Part shown: piece after piece, positions 21,694-33,607 of the stretch
Layout: every line of letters starts with the position of its first letter
Position numbering within the stretch: the first letter of the stretch is position 1
Assembly (NCBI GenBank): GCA_022575985.1
Contig: JAKSXM010000231.1
Location: 21,304,501 to 21,368,500, forward strand
Origin: Anagrus nilaparvatae
Lineage: Eukaryota; Arthropoda; Insecta; Hymenoptera; Mymaridae
Length of the DNA: 64,000 bases
Reading direction: 5' to 3'
The notes under the pieces: generated by a model
Told to the model about the DNA's origin: nothing
Database searches by the model: none
What the model saw: only the letters and a program-made list of their open reading frames with translations
Position numbers and translations under genes: made by a program

Positions 21694-22202
21694 TATAATC
21701 AAATTTGCATATTAATTCTCTAATAATATTTTTCTTTAATTTTACACTCTTAAAAAAAATTATGTATTATCTTTATATATGTTAACCAATGTATCTAATT
21801 TTAAGTACGATTATAAACCTAACTTTTGTAAAATTATTGTAAACCATGATTTACTTTTTTTATAATAAATATAAAAATTATATGATAAAAAAATCTTTAA
21901 TTCATTTCAAACAAACCTTGCCTTATCTTTTTTAAGAAAAAAAGAAAATTAGTTTCTTGTTACACTTAAATCAAAATAAAAAAAATAATTTAAAAATTTA
22001 ATTAAGAATGATCAAATTTCCAAAAATAAAAAAAAAATTTAATTTATGAAGAAAAATTATAAAAAATGAGAGAATCATCATTATCTTAAAAATATATAAT
22101 TAACAAATTAAAAAAAAAAATTTTTAACTTATAGGAAGAAAAAAGTGTGGACGATGCAATTTATAAAAAAAAAGAGATTATTATAATTATAATTATTATA
22201 TA
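21694..22202. other. No gene seen
   Basis: AT-rich stretch with many A and T runs between the last Polinton ORF and the right terminal repeat. Confidence 0.5.
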
Positions 22203-24010
22203 AAAAAAGGTGAGGCATCATTTCCCCCCCACCGGGACGTCAGAGTTCAGACACTCATAGCAAGGTCAGAGTATACATGACAAATCACCAACACATTCAT
22301 ATATGTCTATCTCGTATTTTGCTGAATTTGCGGTCTCGCCACAGTGGTACTATTACTACGTTCGCTGGGTGGTTATATGCCCTTTAAAAAGCGCCAGAAG
22401 CATAATAATGGCTTTTTTAAATCAAATTTTAACGTTATAATCACATTTTTTAAGCGCCTTATAGTATTTTTTAATTATATTTGTACTTAAATGACTTTTT
22501 TATGCTTTATATACATAAACTTGATATTTTTCAAAGATTTTCAGTCCATTAATTCACGCGTCTCCAATAAAATGCGTATCTATACGTAAAATATAAAATA
22601 GGGTTTTTTGGCAATTTTCAATTACTTATGCTTTCTATACATAAACTTGATATTTTTCAAAGATTTTCAGTCCATTAATTCACGCGTCTCCAATAAAATG
22701 CGTACCTATGCGTAAAATATAAAATAGGGTTTTTTGGCAATTTTCAATGAAACGCTTAAACCTCACAAGTTAACCAAAACACTTCTGGTTGGTCTCATTT
22801 TTTTGGTGTAAGTATTCCCTTTCAAACGCCGTAAGCCGCAATTTTTTATCACTAATTTTCTTATCAATGTAGCCAATTAATCAAATTTCCATTTTTGGTT
22901 AAAAAAGATCAATTTTTAAATTGATGCAAAATTCGTAATTGTTGACAAAAAAGGGTTTTATTTGTCTCAAAATATTCCCACAAGCTTCGAATTTCTAAAA
23001 ATTCTTTACTCTACCATTTTTAATTATCTGTTAATCAGATATGATAATTTGAAGTCGAGGCCCCAATTTTATGATTTTTCAAAAAAGCTCATTTTTAATG
23101 TTAATTTTGAAGAGCCATTTCTTAAAAACGACTCAAGAAAATGAGACAAACAAAAAATTTTTGAAAATCGGAAGCTTGAAGAAAATTTTTGAGACATATA
23201 AAACCCTTTTTTGTCAAAAATTACGAATTTGGCAGCAATTTAAAAATTGGTCATTTTTAACCAAAAATGGAAATTTGATTAATTGGCTACAATGATGAGA
23301 AAATTAGTGATAAAAAATTGCGGCTTACGGAGTTTGAAAGGGGATACTTACACCAAAAAAATGAGACCAACCAGAAGTGTTTTGGTTAATTTGTGAGGTT
23401 TAAGCGTTTCATTGAAAATTGCCAAAAAACCCTATTTTATATTTTACGCATAGATACGCATTTTATTGGAGACGCGTGAATTAATGGACTGAAAATCTTT
23501 GAAAAATATCAAGTTTATGTATAGAAAGCATAAAAAAGTCATTTAAGTACAAATATAATTAAAAAATTACTATAAGGCGCTTAAAAAATGTGACTTTAAC
23601 GTTAAAATTTGATTTAAAAAAGCCATTATTATGCTTCTGGCGCTTTTTAAAGGGCATATAACCACCCAGCGACATTAACCACATCAAAGTATATAGTATT
23701 TAGAGCAATTATATCCAGGTTTGAGCCTGATAAAAGTTGTTGAATTTGGGCAGTTCAAAATCTCCCGCTCCAAGCCGAAAAAAGCAGTTTGAGCCGCCCA
23801 GGGGCAAAATTTCAAAAAACTGATCTCAAATTCGAATCAGCGGGAAATTTTACATTTTTTTATTTCTAGGTACTATTTTTTTTAATCATCTAGTCGATTT
23901 TAAAAATTAAAAAAAAAAAAAATTTTTTTTTTGAAAAAATCGGAGAAATCTAAAAAGCTTCTTTTGGGTATAACTCGGGTTCCTGAGCGCCTAGGGGGCT
24001 GAAAATTTCA
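22203..24010. repeat. Right terminal inverted repeat of the Polinton, interrupted
   Basis: 22203-22363 and 23671-24010 together mirror 8402-8863. Blocks in order are GAGGCATCAT, GCGGTCTCGCCACAGTGG, ACATCAAAGTATATAGTATT, CCGCCCAGGGGCAAAATTTC and GGTTCCTGAGCGCCTAG. A 1.3-kb foldback element separates the two parts. Confidence 0.7.
22364..23670. mobile_element. Foldback (palindromic) element FB1
   Basis: The termini GCTGGGTGGTTATATGCCC and GGGCATATAACCACCCAGC are exact complements. Mirror symmetry continues almost to the centre near 23020, including the pair ACTTCTGGTTGGTCTCATTT and AAATGAGACCAACCAGAAGT. Size is 1307 bp. No transposase frame is present. It shares internal phrases (AATGAGACCAA, TTTTGGTTAA) with the palindrome at 49660-51515. 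Confidence 0.85.
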
Positions 24011-24215
24011 AATTTGTCCCATTTAAGGGGGGGTGGTCAAATTGGTCCCATTTAAGGGGGGTGGTCAAATTTGTCCTATTTAAGGGGGGGTCAAATATGT
24101 CCCATTTAAGGGGGGGTAAAATATGTCCCATTTAAGGGGGTTGGTAAAATTTGTTCCATTTAAGGGGGGGGGGGGTCAAATTTGTCCCATTTAAGGGTGG
24201 GGTAAAATAATTCCT
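24010..24215. repeat. G-rich tandem repeat
   Basis: About seven copies of a 25-33 bp unit containing TTTGTCCCATTTAAGGGGG with variable G runs. It abuts the outer end of the Polinton repeat. The G runs could form quadruplexes. Confidence 0.88.
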
Positions 24216-24227
24216 ATTTAATGAGGT

Positions 24228-24470
24228 CAAATGAATCGTCTTATGCAAGAATCCCGTATAAAATTTTTGAAGGAAGAATAAGCGTAAAAGAGAATATACA
24301 AAAATCTTACAGTTCCGTATTTAAAAACAGGTAGCATTAAGTGCCCCTCCCCGCTTTTACGTTATAATAGAAATTCAACATACGTTGTTACGTACTTGGA
24401 TCTTCAAATTTCCCTTTCTCTATCAAAACTTTATACGGGGTTCTTGTATAAGGTGATTCAAATGGGACTT
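24228..24470. repeat. Inverted repeat
   Basis: TGAATCGTCTTATGCAAGAA and the following CCCGTATAAA pair with a TTTATACGGGGTTCTTGTAT segment near 24430-24455. The centre is about 150 bp. It may be a fragment of the foldback family. Confidence 0.65.
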
Positions 24471-24639
24471 GGAATAATTTCAATTTTGGGACTTAAAAAT
24501 TTTGTTGATTTAGGGACCTAGAATAATACGCGTTTAGGAAATCATAATAGTTTGGGTTTAGAATCTTAACATTTAGTAAAGGTGATAATTACAAATTATA
24601 AAAATAGGAAATTGTATTGTTTTTTGTGTGTCTATGCTG

Positions 24640-25300
24640 TAAGATTACAGATGTAAGTAAACATGTTCCATGCATTTTGGTTGTGTGTACACAAACCGGT
24701 TATATTATTTTTTATATTCATCTTTGATTACAGAGTCTCAAAAAACATAAGAATACACATTGAGTTTTAGTTTTTCTAATAATATTATTTTTAACTCGTT
24801 TGGGGGGATGAATAGGGGGCAATGGGGTGGCCTAGAGGACCAAGCATTGGTTAAACACATTTTTTATATTCAACTTTGGTTTCAGCGCCTCAAAAAACAT
24901 AACAATATACATTAAGTTTTAGTTTTTGTAACAAAAATTTTTATATCTCGTTTTGGGGGGGGGGGGGTGCTTGGGGCGGTTTAAAGAGCCAAAAATTGGT
25001 AGAAAACATTTTTTATATTTATTTTTGGTTTCACCGTTCCAAAAAATATAAGAATTCATATTAAGTTTTAATTTTTGTAATAAAAATATTTTTACCCGTT
25101 TTGGGGAGGGGGGTATGAATGGGGGCACTGGTGTGTGTCGTCTACAGGGCCAAACGTTGGTGAAAAACATTTTTGGTACAAGCGTCCCAAAAAACAAGAG
25201 TATATAGTTCAATTTTCCTTTTTCGAAAAAAAAAAATTTTTTCACTTCTTTGGGGGGCTTATGCGGGTGCCGGGGGCAAATTGGCTAGTTTTATTGCACT
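24640..25300. repeat. Diverged tandem repeat, period about 150 bp
   Basis: Four units each contain AAAAAACATAAGAAT-type sequence, a TTAAGTTTTAGTTTTTGTAA-type line, and a G-run followed by GGGGGCA and a CCAAACATTGG-like segment. The first unit begins in sequence matching, in reverse, the ACCGGTTTGTGTA...CATGGAACATGTT block at 47388-47437. Confidence 0.75.
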
Positions 25301-25329
25301 TCTTTAGCCGTATTCGGTTTTAGCACCAC

Positions 25330-26890
25330 CATATCAGGGGTCTACCCTCTGGTACATGATTTTTTTTTGTGCCTTTGTAATAGTGCTATGGAGCTTTCAA
25401 GCTCCGTAGCAGCTAAAGTTGTAACTCTGGAGCTTTGTGTCCATGGAGTCTTTTTTTCAGGATAATAAAATCTAAAATATACAAAAAATTCACCTAATTT
25501 GATCGAACGGCCATTTCTTATTCATTTGTGCGGGGTCCTTTTTCGAAAAATCGCAAAATTAAAAACAAAAGTTATTTCAGTTTTTTAAGTATTTGACCAT
25601 GTTGCCCCAAATATTTTTGAGCGCGGATGGTTGCAAATGAAAATTTGTTTTATTTATTATTAGTTTAAAAAAAAATAGAATGGGATATCTCTCAATTTTT
25701 TTTAAAACGCTGCCAAAGTTGAAATTTAAGAAGAAAAAAACTTTATTTTGGAAGGTCTACCAACCAAAAGGATGTACTAAAATCACTTCCAAAAGTAATT
25801 TTATCTGAAAGAATATCGTCTAACCTTTTGAATGAGAGGTCGCAATATCATTTTGACAGAATCTTTTTACCACAGGAGTATCAGAAAGACGACTAAAAAC
25901 TTTTGTCATTAATAGGCTGCCAATCAGAGCTGAAGGCATCTGGAGGTCTGAAAACTTCAGGATCCTATTTTTTTTAGGTGTACTTTGACCTAATACAATT
26001 ATTTTTTAAATATATTTCGTGGGCCGATTCACTATATAGATCCGGGCATAGCCTTTAGTGAATTGACTACGAGATCCAATAGAATAAAATACATGACTAA
26101 GTAGGCTACTTACACTTACGCTTTGTTTAAAAACCCAGTTTTTTATTCAACAAAAATTTCAACAACATTTAGAATTTCAAAAACCAAAATTTGACCCATC
26201 ATAATGGTTCCTCATTGAGGAACCAAAAAGCTGACCAAAAATATGGATTTCGCGGGAAATTTTACATAAGGATATATCTATTCATGTTTTTAAGCGCGTT
26301 TATGTTAAAGCAGCAAAATTTTAAATTAAAAGATTAAAATATCTCAGTTTTTTAAAGAATTTTTTTATTTTTTAAATTATACTAAATTAATCAGAAAATT
26401 CTTTATTATTTCGCTGTTTTAAAATCCAAATTTTTCGTCAGATTTTCAATTGGTCACGTGATTTGGCGGAGAATTTAAAATTTGTAAAAAATGAACTTTT
26501 GAATGCTGCTAATTTTTTATCTTGAGCTCTCTAAAAGCAATGTCCTATCATAATTTTTTTTTTGCCAAAAAATATCAAGTTCAAGAAAAAATTTAAGCCT
26601 GGTTAGAAGATTTTCAACTAACAGGTATTTGAAAAACGACTTTTGAAAAATAACAGTCTATTTTAGCCATTTCTCGCGAATGCGCTGCTCCGAAAAAATT
26701 TTTTGACTCTGGAATCGGATAGCCATGGATAATTCCTAACAGGGACTATAAGGAAAAATTTTTTCATATTAATGAGAGTTTTTATATTATGCTGATGACT
26801 TATTTTTGGTAGTATTTCAGAAAAAACACTTTGAGGCAGTTTTAAAGACTCGACCATACATTTCATGCACACTTCATTTAAATCTACCCA
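25330..26890. repeat. Foldback-family fragment and unassigned sequence
   Basis: 26230-26850 follows one arm of the FB2 palindrome (46930-47370). Shared phrases are AATTTAAGCCTGGTTA, GGAATCGGATAGCCA and AAGCAATGTC. A GGTTCCTCA...TGAGGAACC block near 26208-26228 matches 8898-8917 in reverse. 25330-26160 has no recognised content. Confidence 0.6.
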
Positions 26891-27393
26891 TAAAAAAATT
26901 GTAATTTCAATTATTATTATGCAATTATGTGCGTGTGCGACGCAGGAGGAAGTTGAAAGAAAAGTAGCTCTAATTATATATTATATGATTCAATTGCAAA
27001 TTAAGTTTAATGGTTAAAATTATATAAAATGTCATCTATAATCATTATTATATGAAGTGAATAAAAAAATAGTGAAGTGCAATTAATTCTTATCATCATA
27101 GAACAATTTTAAACTGACGTTCATCAAAGCACGAAGAAACTTCACATATACACACCAACACAAGCAGCTATAATTATAATATTATATAACATCAGGAAAA
27201 AGAGTCATTTTCTAAAAACTCTTGTTGAATTTTAACTTAAACTCCTATCGTCGTGATTGTGCCTAATTTACACTAATTATATACTTCAATAAGTGCATTT
27301 ATGCACTTTATTTACATACATATATACCTACCAAAACATATAAATAGAATTATCGTTGTTATTACCAGTATCTATTTTTTTGGCGGCTAAGAA
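26891..27393 (+). other. Probable 5' untranslated region of the PHD-type LINE
   Basis: AT-rich sequence leading to the ORF1 start at 27394. The true 5' end of the LINE is not visible. Confidence 0.4.
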
Positions 27394-28060
27394 ATGGCTC
27401 CATCAACAATAAGTGAAATCTGCATTATCTGCGGTGAGCCTAAACTAAAAAATTATCCTCTGCACAAATGTTTTACCTGCAGTAAACTAGTCCATCGGAA
27501 GTGTGCCTCAGCGATCTCTGGTAGTCAATCGCTCAACTGCACGAAGTGTACACCTAAGAAAAGTAAAGACGCAGAAAAACCAAAAGAGAGTACGGGAGTT
27601 AACTCCGCCTTGAAAGGGAAGGCACTAGCCACGCCTCCTACCAATAACAACATATCACATTCTCGTAGGTCCACCTATTCAAATATACACGGCAGATATT
27701 CAAATATAACACAAGCAAGTAGAAAAGCATGTAATTGTAACTGTACTGAAATGCTCAAAAATGAATTTTCAACCTGGGAAGAAAAAATTTCAAAGCAATT
27801 AACACTCCTCAAAGACGATTTCCAGCAGAAATTCTCACATATGAATGACATTATTACTGATCAACTTTCACAACTCAAGATCATCTTAGATTCTAAGTTA
27901 ACTGCTATTACCAAAGAGCCAGTAACAGAACAGGCGTCAGCAACAGCATCAGTTCCACTACTATCAGATAAGCAGCAAATAAATTTTAACCAAAATAATA
28001 AAATAAATAATACCCTACCTACTAATCCAATTTCAAATCAAAATAAACCTTTTTTTTTTT

Positions 28061-28103
<43 letters not shown>
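27394..28103 (+). pseudogene. LINE ORF1, 5' part with PHD-type zinc finger
   Basis: The start MAPSTISEICIICGE leads into a Cys/His finger: CIICG, then HKCFTCSKLVHRKC, then CTKC, within residues 10-52. A coiled-coil-like region (about 115-175: FSTWEEKISKQLTLLKDDF) and an Asn-rich stretch coded by AAT repeats follow. PHD-like fingers are known in ORF1 of CR1-type LINEs, where ORF1 protein binds the element's RNA. The frame is interrupted at the AAT run by an R1-clade LINE. Confidence 0.75.
28063..28103. repeat. (AAT)n microsatellite, left insertion flank
   Basis: An AAT run coding for Asn in ORF1. The R1-clade LINE begins immediately after it. Confidence 0.92.
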
Positions 28104-28104
<1 letters not shown>

Positions 28105-28372
28105 TCCGCTAAACCGGTCCCAAGCCCGGAGCCTCATAAGGCTGAGGAAGGAGGAGGGTGGTTCAGGCCGCCTTTTTTCAAGGTTGAACTAGAATCAAGG
28201 ATAAAGGATATAGCTCTCTGGAACAACTGAGGCTGCCCTATAAATCGGGTCTCATGCCTTGCATTTCTCTAGGGACATGCTCTATGCTGTACCCCATGCC
28301 CCATGCATCATGTTCCGCATCTAATCACACAAGACAGAACAGGTTAGAAAGAGGTAATTTTTCAAAAATAAA

Positions 28373-29949
28373 ATGATGAAGCAAATTAATAATGATCAGG
28401 TTCAAAGCGTGCAGGAACCGCAAATGAACAACAACCAACAGGGCCCCCAAGCCCAAACAAACTCAAACGCAGCTGGCCAAGTAGAACAAATGACGCTGGA
28501 TAAGCTTAAAGTGACACCTAAATGGAGCACTCGATTGTCTAAGCTCATGGAAAATGATGGTATGCAGGATATTCTTGCAAAATACAGTGATGTCCAACAA
28601 GCTTTCAAAGAAACCCAGGCGGCTAAAGGTCTGGACACTGTTAAAGAAGGCTTTATTGCTGAAAAGAAACATTACGGGAATCTTTTGGAGGCCATAATTG
28701 AAATGGAGTATCATTTCGGCTATGTTCAGAAGAACGCGAGCATGGTGATAAAAAATGGAGTCCGGAAGTTTGCCAGCGTAGTGGAGAAGCTGGTATTGAT
28801 TAAGGAGCGGCAAACTAAAGCAGCATCTGCGATACATGAAGCCCTCCTTAAAGAAATGAATGGGAAAGGCTCGCTTAAAAGGCCCCGCCCGATATCTTCT
28901 CCCGAAAGCTCACCAGGCAAAGGGGGGAACACGGGGAAAAAGATGAACGAGGTTACCCAAAACGGTCCCAAAATGATCAGCAAGGCCGAAAAAAAAGGAG
29001 GTAGAAACAAAAAAAGCTGCAGCTTCAACAGGGAAACCAGGTACCTGAAATACCAAGCCAGTTGCAAAAACAGGCCCAGGTAGGAAAAATACCCAATAAA
29101 GTGGATACCTGGGAAAAACCCAAAAAGAAGCAGAAAGCTGAGAGGAAGAATACTCAGCAGCCAAAAAGGCCTGCTGAAACGGTGAGTACCAAGCCGAGTA
29201 GGCGTAGGTACAAAAAGAGGATGGAGGCCTTACTTATAAAACCAGCAGCAGGCCATACATCCGAGGAAACTCTTCTCAGTATGAAGAAGAACGTCCAGCT
29301 TGAAGATTCGGGGGCTAAAGTCCATCGAATCTGCAAGACGCAAGGCGGCAGCGTCCTCATCGAGCTGGAGTCGATATTGGACTCCGGGAAACTGCAGGAA
29401 GCAGTTCAAGCGGTAATGGGTCCTGATTCGAACGTTCGGGACATGATCCACATGCTCAAACTCGAAATTAGAGATTTAAATGGGGTCACGAAAGAACAGG
29501 AGATCCAGGAGGCGGTTTGCAAGGCAATAGGTATTGAAAACGGGCAAAACCTCCTGGTTACCATTTTCAAAACCAAAGGCACAATGAGTCAGATGGCTGT
29601 GGTGGAATTATTCGTAGTTGATGCTCTCCGCCTAGCCAAAAAAGGGAAAATCCAAATTGGATGGGCTTTGAACAGAGTGCGCCTTCGAGCAGATGCAAGG
29701 CGCTGCTTTAAGTGTCTGGGCTATGGACATAATCAGTATGTCTGCAAAGGCCCAGACCGTAGAAAAGCATGTCTCAAATGTGGCATGGACGGCCACAAAA
29801 GAACAGAATGCAAGAAGGAAACACCCGAGTGTTTCCTGTGCAAGAATAGGGACGACAAGTGCTCTACGGAACACTATGCCGGAGAAGGAAACTGCCCCAG
29901 CTACCGTGAGGCTCTGGCTGTGGCGAGGAATAAGTGTCATCGAAAATGA
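28373..29949 (+). pseudogene. R1-clade ORF1 (Gag-like), one frameshift
   Basis: The first frame runs 28373-29083; a second takes over about 29062 and ends 29949, so the lesion lies at roughly 29000-29083 in an A-rich stretch. N-terminal residues are Gln/Asn-rich. A middle segment (VIKNGVRKFASVVEKL) recurs in the related ORF1 at 63214. Near the C-terminus are three knuckles: CFKCLGYGHNQYVC, CLKCGMDGHKRTEC and CFLCKNRDD...H...C. Three CCHC motifs are the hallmark of R1-clade ORF1, which packages element RNA and guides it to the target. The stop overlaps the ORF2 start as ATGA. Confidence 0.85.
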
Positions 29950-32892
29950 TCAAGGTTCTACAAGGGAACATGAACCAAGCCCGGCAAGCTGGTGCTTTGT
30001 TGGAACAGATTGCTCGCGAAGAGGATTCAAATATCCTCTTACTAAGCGAGCAATCATACAACATGAACCACAAATACTGGCTAACCGACGACACTGGCTG
30101 CTGCGCCATATGGCTCCAGGGTAGAGCCCAAACGACCTTGACCAAAAAAGGGAAAGGCAATTGCCACGTTTGGGTCACGTGCGGGGAGACAACTTATATA
30201 AGTTGCTACCTCTCCCCAAACGATAGTTTGGAAGTGCTGGCTACAAAGCTGACCGAGAGCACGGTTCGGACGGTAACTGGAAGCGTTATCCTTGCTGGAG
30301 ACTTTACCGCTAGGGCCTTAGAATGGGGCATGCCGACGACCAATCCTAGGGGACAGCAGGTACTGGAAATGGCCACTAGATGCAAACTAGTGGTCCAGAA
30401 TAGAGGAAACCGGCCCACCTACGAGAGGGCAGGTTGGGGTGCCTCTATCCCAGACATAACCTTTGCAACAGAAGGTGCGTCTGGGAGAATCGGCGAATGG
30501 ACGGTGATGGATGGTTACAATGGTAGCGACCATCATTACATCCCCTTCCGGGTGCTTGAGGGAACCTCCCAACGGCCTCCGTACAAGAGGCGTCCCTTGG
30601 GTTGGAATGTATAAAAGATGGACGAGGACAAGTTCGAAGAGTATCTTCGCATGGAGTCGTCGTCCGTCTCCGCTTGGCATGGAGAAGCTAAAGGTCCCCG
30701 CGAGGCTGAAATCTTAGTCAAGAAAGTAACGTCTCTATTGCGAGGGGCGTGTGACGCCTCTATGCCTCGTCGAAGGCCCTGGAAAGGGAGAAAGCCAGTT
30801 TACTGGTGGACTTCCGAAATAGCGGAGCTCCGCAAGGAGTGCCACAGGACGCGAAGACGGGCGCAAAGAGCACGGGACAGGCCCGAGGCTGCTGCACTTT
30901 CCCAGGAACACAAGGATGCTAAACACCGGCTGGCCAAAGCTATCCGTCAAAGCAAGGCTCGATGCCTGCGTTCATTACGCGAGGATGTAAACAAAGACCC
31001 CTGGGGTCTTGGTTACAAAGTCGTAATGGGCAAGTTGAACTGGGGGTCTGACAACATGATGGACGCGGTGTCGACCGAACGAATCATCGGCGCTCTCTTC
31101 CCTGAGTGGCCCATCCGGGAAAACCCGGTAGAGGCGATACACAGGGAGGAAGTGCCGTTATTCAGCGAGGACGAGATGGTGAAGGCCATCAAGGCCATGA
31201 AAAATGGCAAGGCGCCGGGGCCGGACGGGATACCAGCGGAAGTGCTCAAACGAGCGGTCAAAATAATCCCTGGTATCCTGTTAAGCATGTTAAATGCATG
31301 CTTGGTGGCGGGAGTGTTTCCAAGGCAGTGGAAGGTGGCACGTCTCGTGCTCTTGAACAAGGGTAAAGGTGGAGCCCCGGACTCTCCATCATCTTACAGA
31401 CCCTTGTGCATGTTAAACACCATCGGAAAGGTGATGGAGAGCATGCTCCGGGTAAAGTTGAGAAGAGCCATCGAGGAGGGCGGTGGCCTTTCCGAGGAGC
31501 AGTATGGATTTCGTGACGGGCATTCCACGATAGACGCCATCCGGCGTGTCGTGGATACCGTAGAGGCTGAGAGGGAAAAGCGGCCTGCAATTCGCAAAGA
31601 CGTCCTTCTTGTAACGCTGGACGTCAATAAGCTTTCAATTCGGCCAGGTGGGATGACATGATCCGGTCTCTCGAGTACGACTTCCGGTTACCCAGGTATC
31701 TGGGTAACGTAATAAAGGACTACCTACGGGACCGGAGACTACTCTACGACACGCTTGATGGCAGGCGACAGAGGGTTCTGAGTGCGGGCATTGCCCAAGG
31801 TTCGGTTCTCGGACCGGACCTGTGGAATGCCTTTTACGATGGCCTGTTGCGCGTTCACCTCCCGGAAGGTGCTTCTCTGATCGGGTACGCGGATGACGTG
31901 GCTCTGACCATCACTGGCAGGGACATGCAGGTAACCCAGGAGAGGTTGAATCTAGTCATGAGACAGATCAACCTCTGGATGGGCGAGCACGGGCTTCAGC
32001 TCGCGATCCAAAAAATGGAGATCGTACTAACAATTTCCACGGACATCGATGTAAATGTCGATGATGGTGGAAACCCTCACACGATCCAAGCCAAGACATC
32101 GGTTAAGTACCTGGGAGTTCTGCTTGATAACAAGCTGAACTTCTGGGAACAATTTCAGAGGTCGAGTGAGAAGGTCGCGTCGATCGCATCCTCCTTGTCA
32201 AGGCTCATGGCCAACATAGGAGGTCCCAAAACCGGGAAGCGAAGATTGTTGATGTCCGTTGTCAACTCTGTCCTGCTTTATGGATCTAAAATCTGGGCGG
32301 ATATCACCAAATTTGCCAAGTACACACATAAAATATCGTCTGTGCAGCGTCAAGCGGCCCTGAGGATCGCCTGCGCTTACCATACGGTATCGGTCGAGGC
32401 ACTCCAGGTAGTAGCATCGGTCATACCCATCGACCTGCTAGCGTTGGAGCGGAAATACATTATGATAGTGTAGAGGACCGCGAAGTGGCATCCACTCGCG
32501 CCCGCTTCAGCTCTATGGAAAAATGGCAGAAACGGTGGAAAAAGGAGGAAGAGGAAAATGCCCGATGGACTCGCAGACTGATTTCAGATCTGCAGGCATG
32601 GACTGGACGACAACATGGGGAGGTGGATTTTTACCTCACCCAATTTTTAACTGGACACGGGTACTTCCGTGTCATGTTAAAACATTGGCACAAGGTGGCA
32701 ACAGAGGAGTGCTTGCACTGCCCTGGCGTGAAGGATACAGTGGAGCACACTTTCTTCGAATGTGTGCGCTACGTGAAAGGGTGCCCGCCCTTCCCGATTT
32801 GGAGGCCAGAGACGGTGGTCCCGGAAATGCTACGGAGTTCTGAAAATTGGAACAACTTGTTGAAGAAAAAGGAGGAGGGCTTTCTATCGTAG
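29946..32892 (+). pseudogene. R1-clade ORF2: endonuclease and reverse transcriptase
   Basis: The start ATG overlaps the ORF1 stop by four bases. Domains are an APE-type endonuclease (QGNMNQAR near the start; GDFTARALEWG; GSDHHYIPF at about 200), reverse transcriptase (NGKAPGPDGIPAEVLK; SYRPLCMLNTIGK; GFRDGHSTIDAI; AQGSVLGPDLWN; GYADDVAL), and a C-terminal Cys/His finger (CLHCPGVKDTVEHTFFEC). Lesions are an in-frame TAA at 30612-30614, a shift at about 31630-31650 where the LDVNxAFNSA motif is disturbed, and another at about 32470. Otherwise about 980 codons are recognisable. The enzyme normally nicks the target and reverse-transcribes from the nick. Confidence 0.88.
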
Positions 32893-33178
32893 ATTGCTCT
32901 CCTGTCACTAGGCTGTGGGAAGGCGGTGGCCAGTTGCTTAGGCTGCGCGTCCCAAACTGAAGTTATACCTGAAAAGGGAGTTCCGGTTTGGGGCAAACAA
33001 GCGCAGGGGGGTTTATAGAGTGTTTATCCAGTAAGAATCTGGGGCGTAGCCGGCGACCATGTTCGCCGGTGGTCTCCCAGTTGTATACTTTGTGCAAATG
33101 GGCGGTCATGGAAATTTGCGGGTCTTTAAGGCCCGCAAACACTCCATGGCTGATGCAAGATTCACAAGATTCCCTTGA

Positions 33179-33209
<31 letters not shown>
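32893..33209 (+). other. 3' UTR and poly(A) of the R1-clade LINE
   Basis: It ends in the palindromic phrase TTTGCGGGTCTTTAAGGCCC followed by GCAAACACTCCATGGCTGATG, then about 30 A. The same ending occurs at 9739-9866. Confidence 0.85.
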
Positions 33210-33211
<2 letters not shown>

Positions 33212-33228
33212 ATAATAATAATAATAAT
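33210..33228. repeat. (AAT)6 between two LINE tails
   Basis: The only sequence separating the poly(A) of the plus-strand LINE from the poly(T) of the minus-strand LINE. It is most simply a remnant of the original AAT target. Confidence 0.9.
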
Positions 33229-33576
33229 TTTTTTTTTTTTTTTTTTTTTTTTTTTGTTTTGCACAGTGGCAGAGAGGTGAGAATGCGTTACGCACGAACA
33301 GAACCCGGTGTTCTGAACAGTGTCGGACTCCATGATGGCAAGGCACTCTACAAAGAATGCATTGCCCCATGTTTACCGACTAAACTCACCCCTCATCATA
33401 CCTTATACAAGTCAGCCCGGAACCGTTTATCACATTACATCGGGTTGACTTAAGGCCATGTATCTTCTTTGGTTGAAGATCCTTCCATCCATTGATCCTT
33501 TCTTTCTCCTTCTTGTTATTTCACCGTGTCGTCAACTAGATAAATAAGTAACTTTATTAATAAATAAATATATATA

Positions 33577-33607
<31 letters not shown>

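Larger units (their letters stand above)
8402..24010 (+). mobile_element. Polinton/Maverick remnant (virion gene module only)
   Basis: Inverted repeats of roughly 460 bp bracket the segment (8402-8863, and 22203-24010 less its insert). Between them, co-directional plus-strand genes encode Polinton/adintovirus virion proteins: penton-like, pX-like core, double-jelly-roll capsid, conserved unknown and adenain-type protease. Without the BEL, R1 and foldback insertions the element is about 7 kb. Full Polintons are usually 15-20 kb and carry protein-primed DNA polymerase B, a retroviral-type integrase and an FtsK/HerA ATPase. None of these was found, so the copy is internally deleted or a non-autonomous form. 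No clear 6-bp target duplication is visible at the ends. Confidence 0.72.
28104..33209 (+). mobile_element. R1-clade LINE, near full length, plus strand
   Basis: It has a GC-richer 5' UTR (28104-28372), ORF1 with CCHC knuckles, ORF2 with endonuclease and reverse transcriptase, a 3' UTR and a ~30-base poly(A). It is bounded on both sides by AAT repeats. GC content is well above the surroundings. Several frame breaks make it inactive. Confidence 0.88.

Noticed and set aside
25990..26110. Possible tRNA-like or SINE block (GTGGGCCGATTCAC...)
   Set aside because: No A and B box pair with proper spacing and no cloverleaf could be folded by eye.
28402..32996. Numerous minus-strand frames of 60-124 residues
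   Set aside because: Shadows of the GC-richer R1-clade ORF1 and ORF2.
33100..33333. Frames with long Lys, Asn, Phe and Ile runs
   Set aside because: Translations of LINE poly(A), AAT and poly(T) tails.
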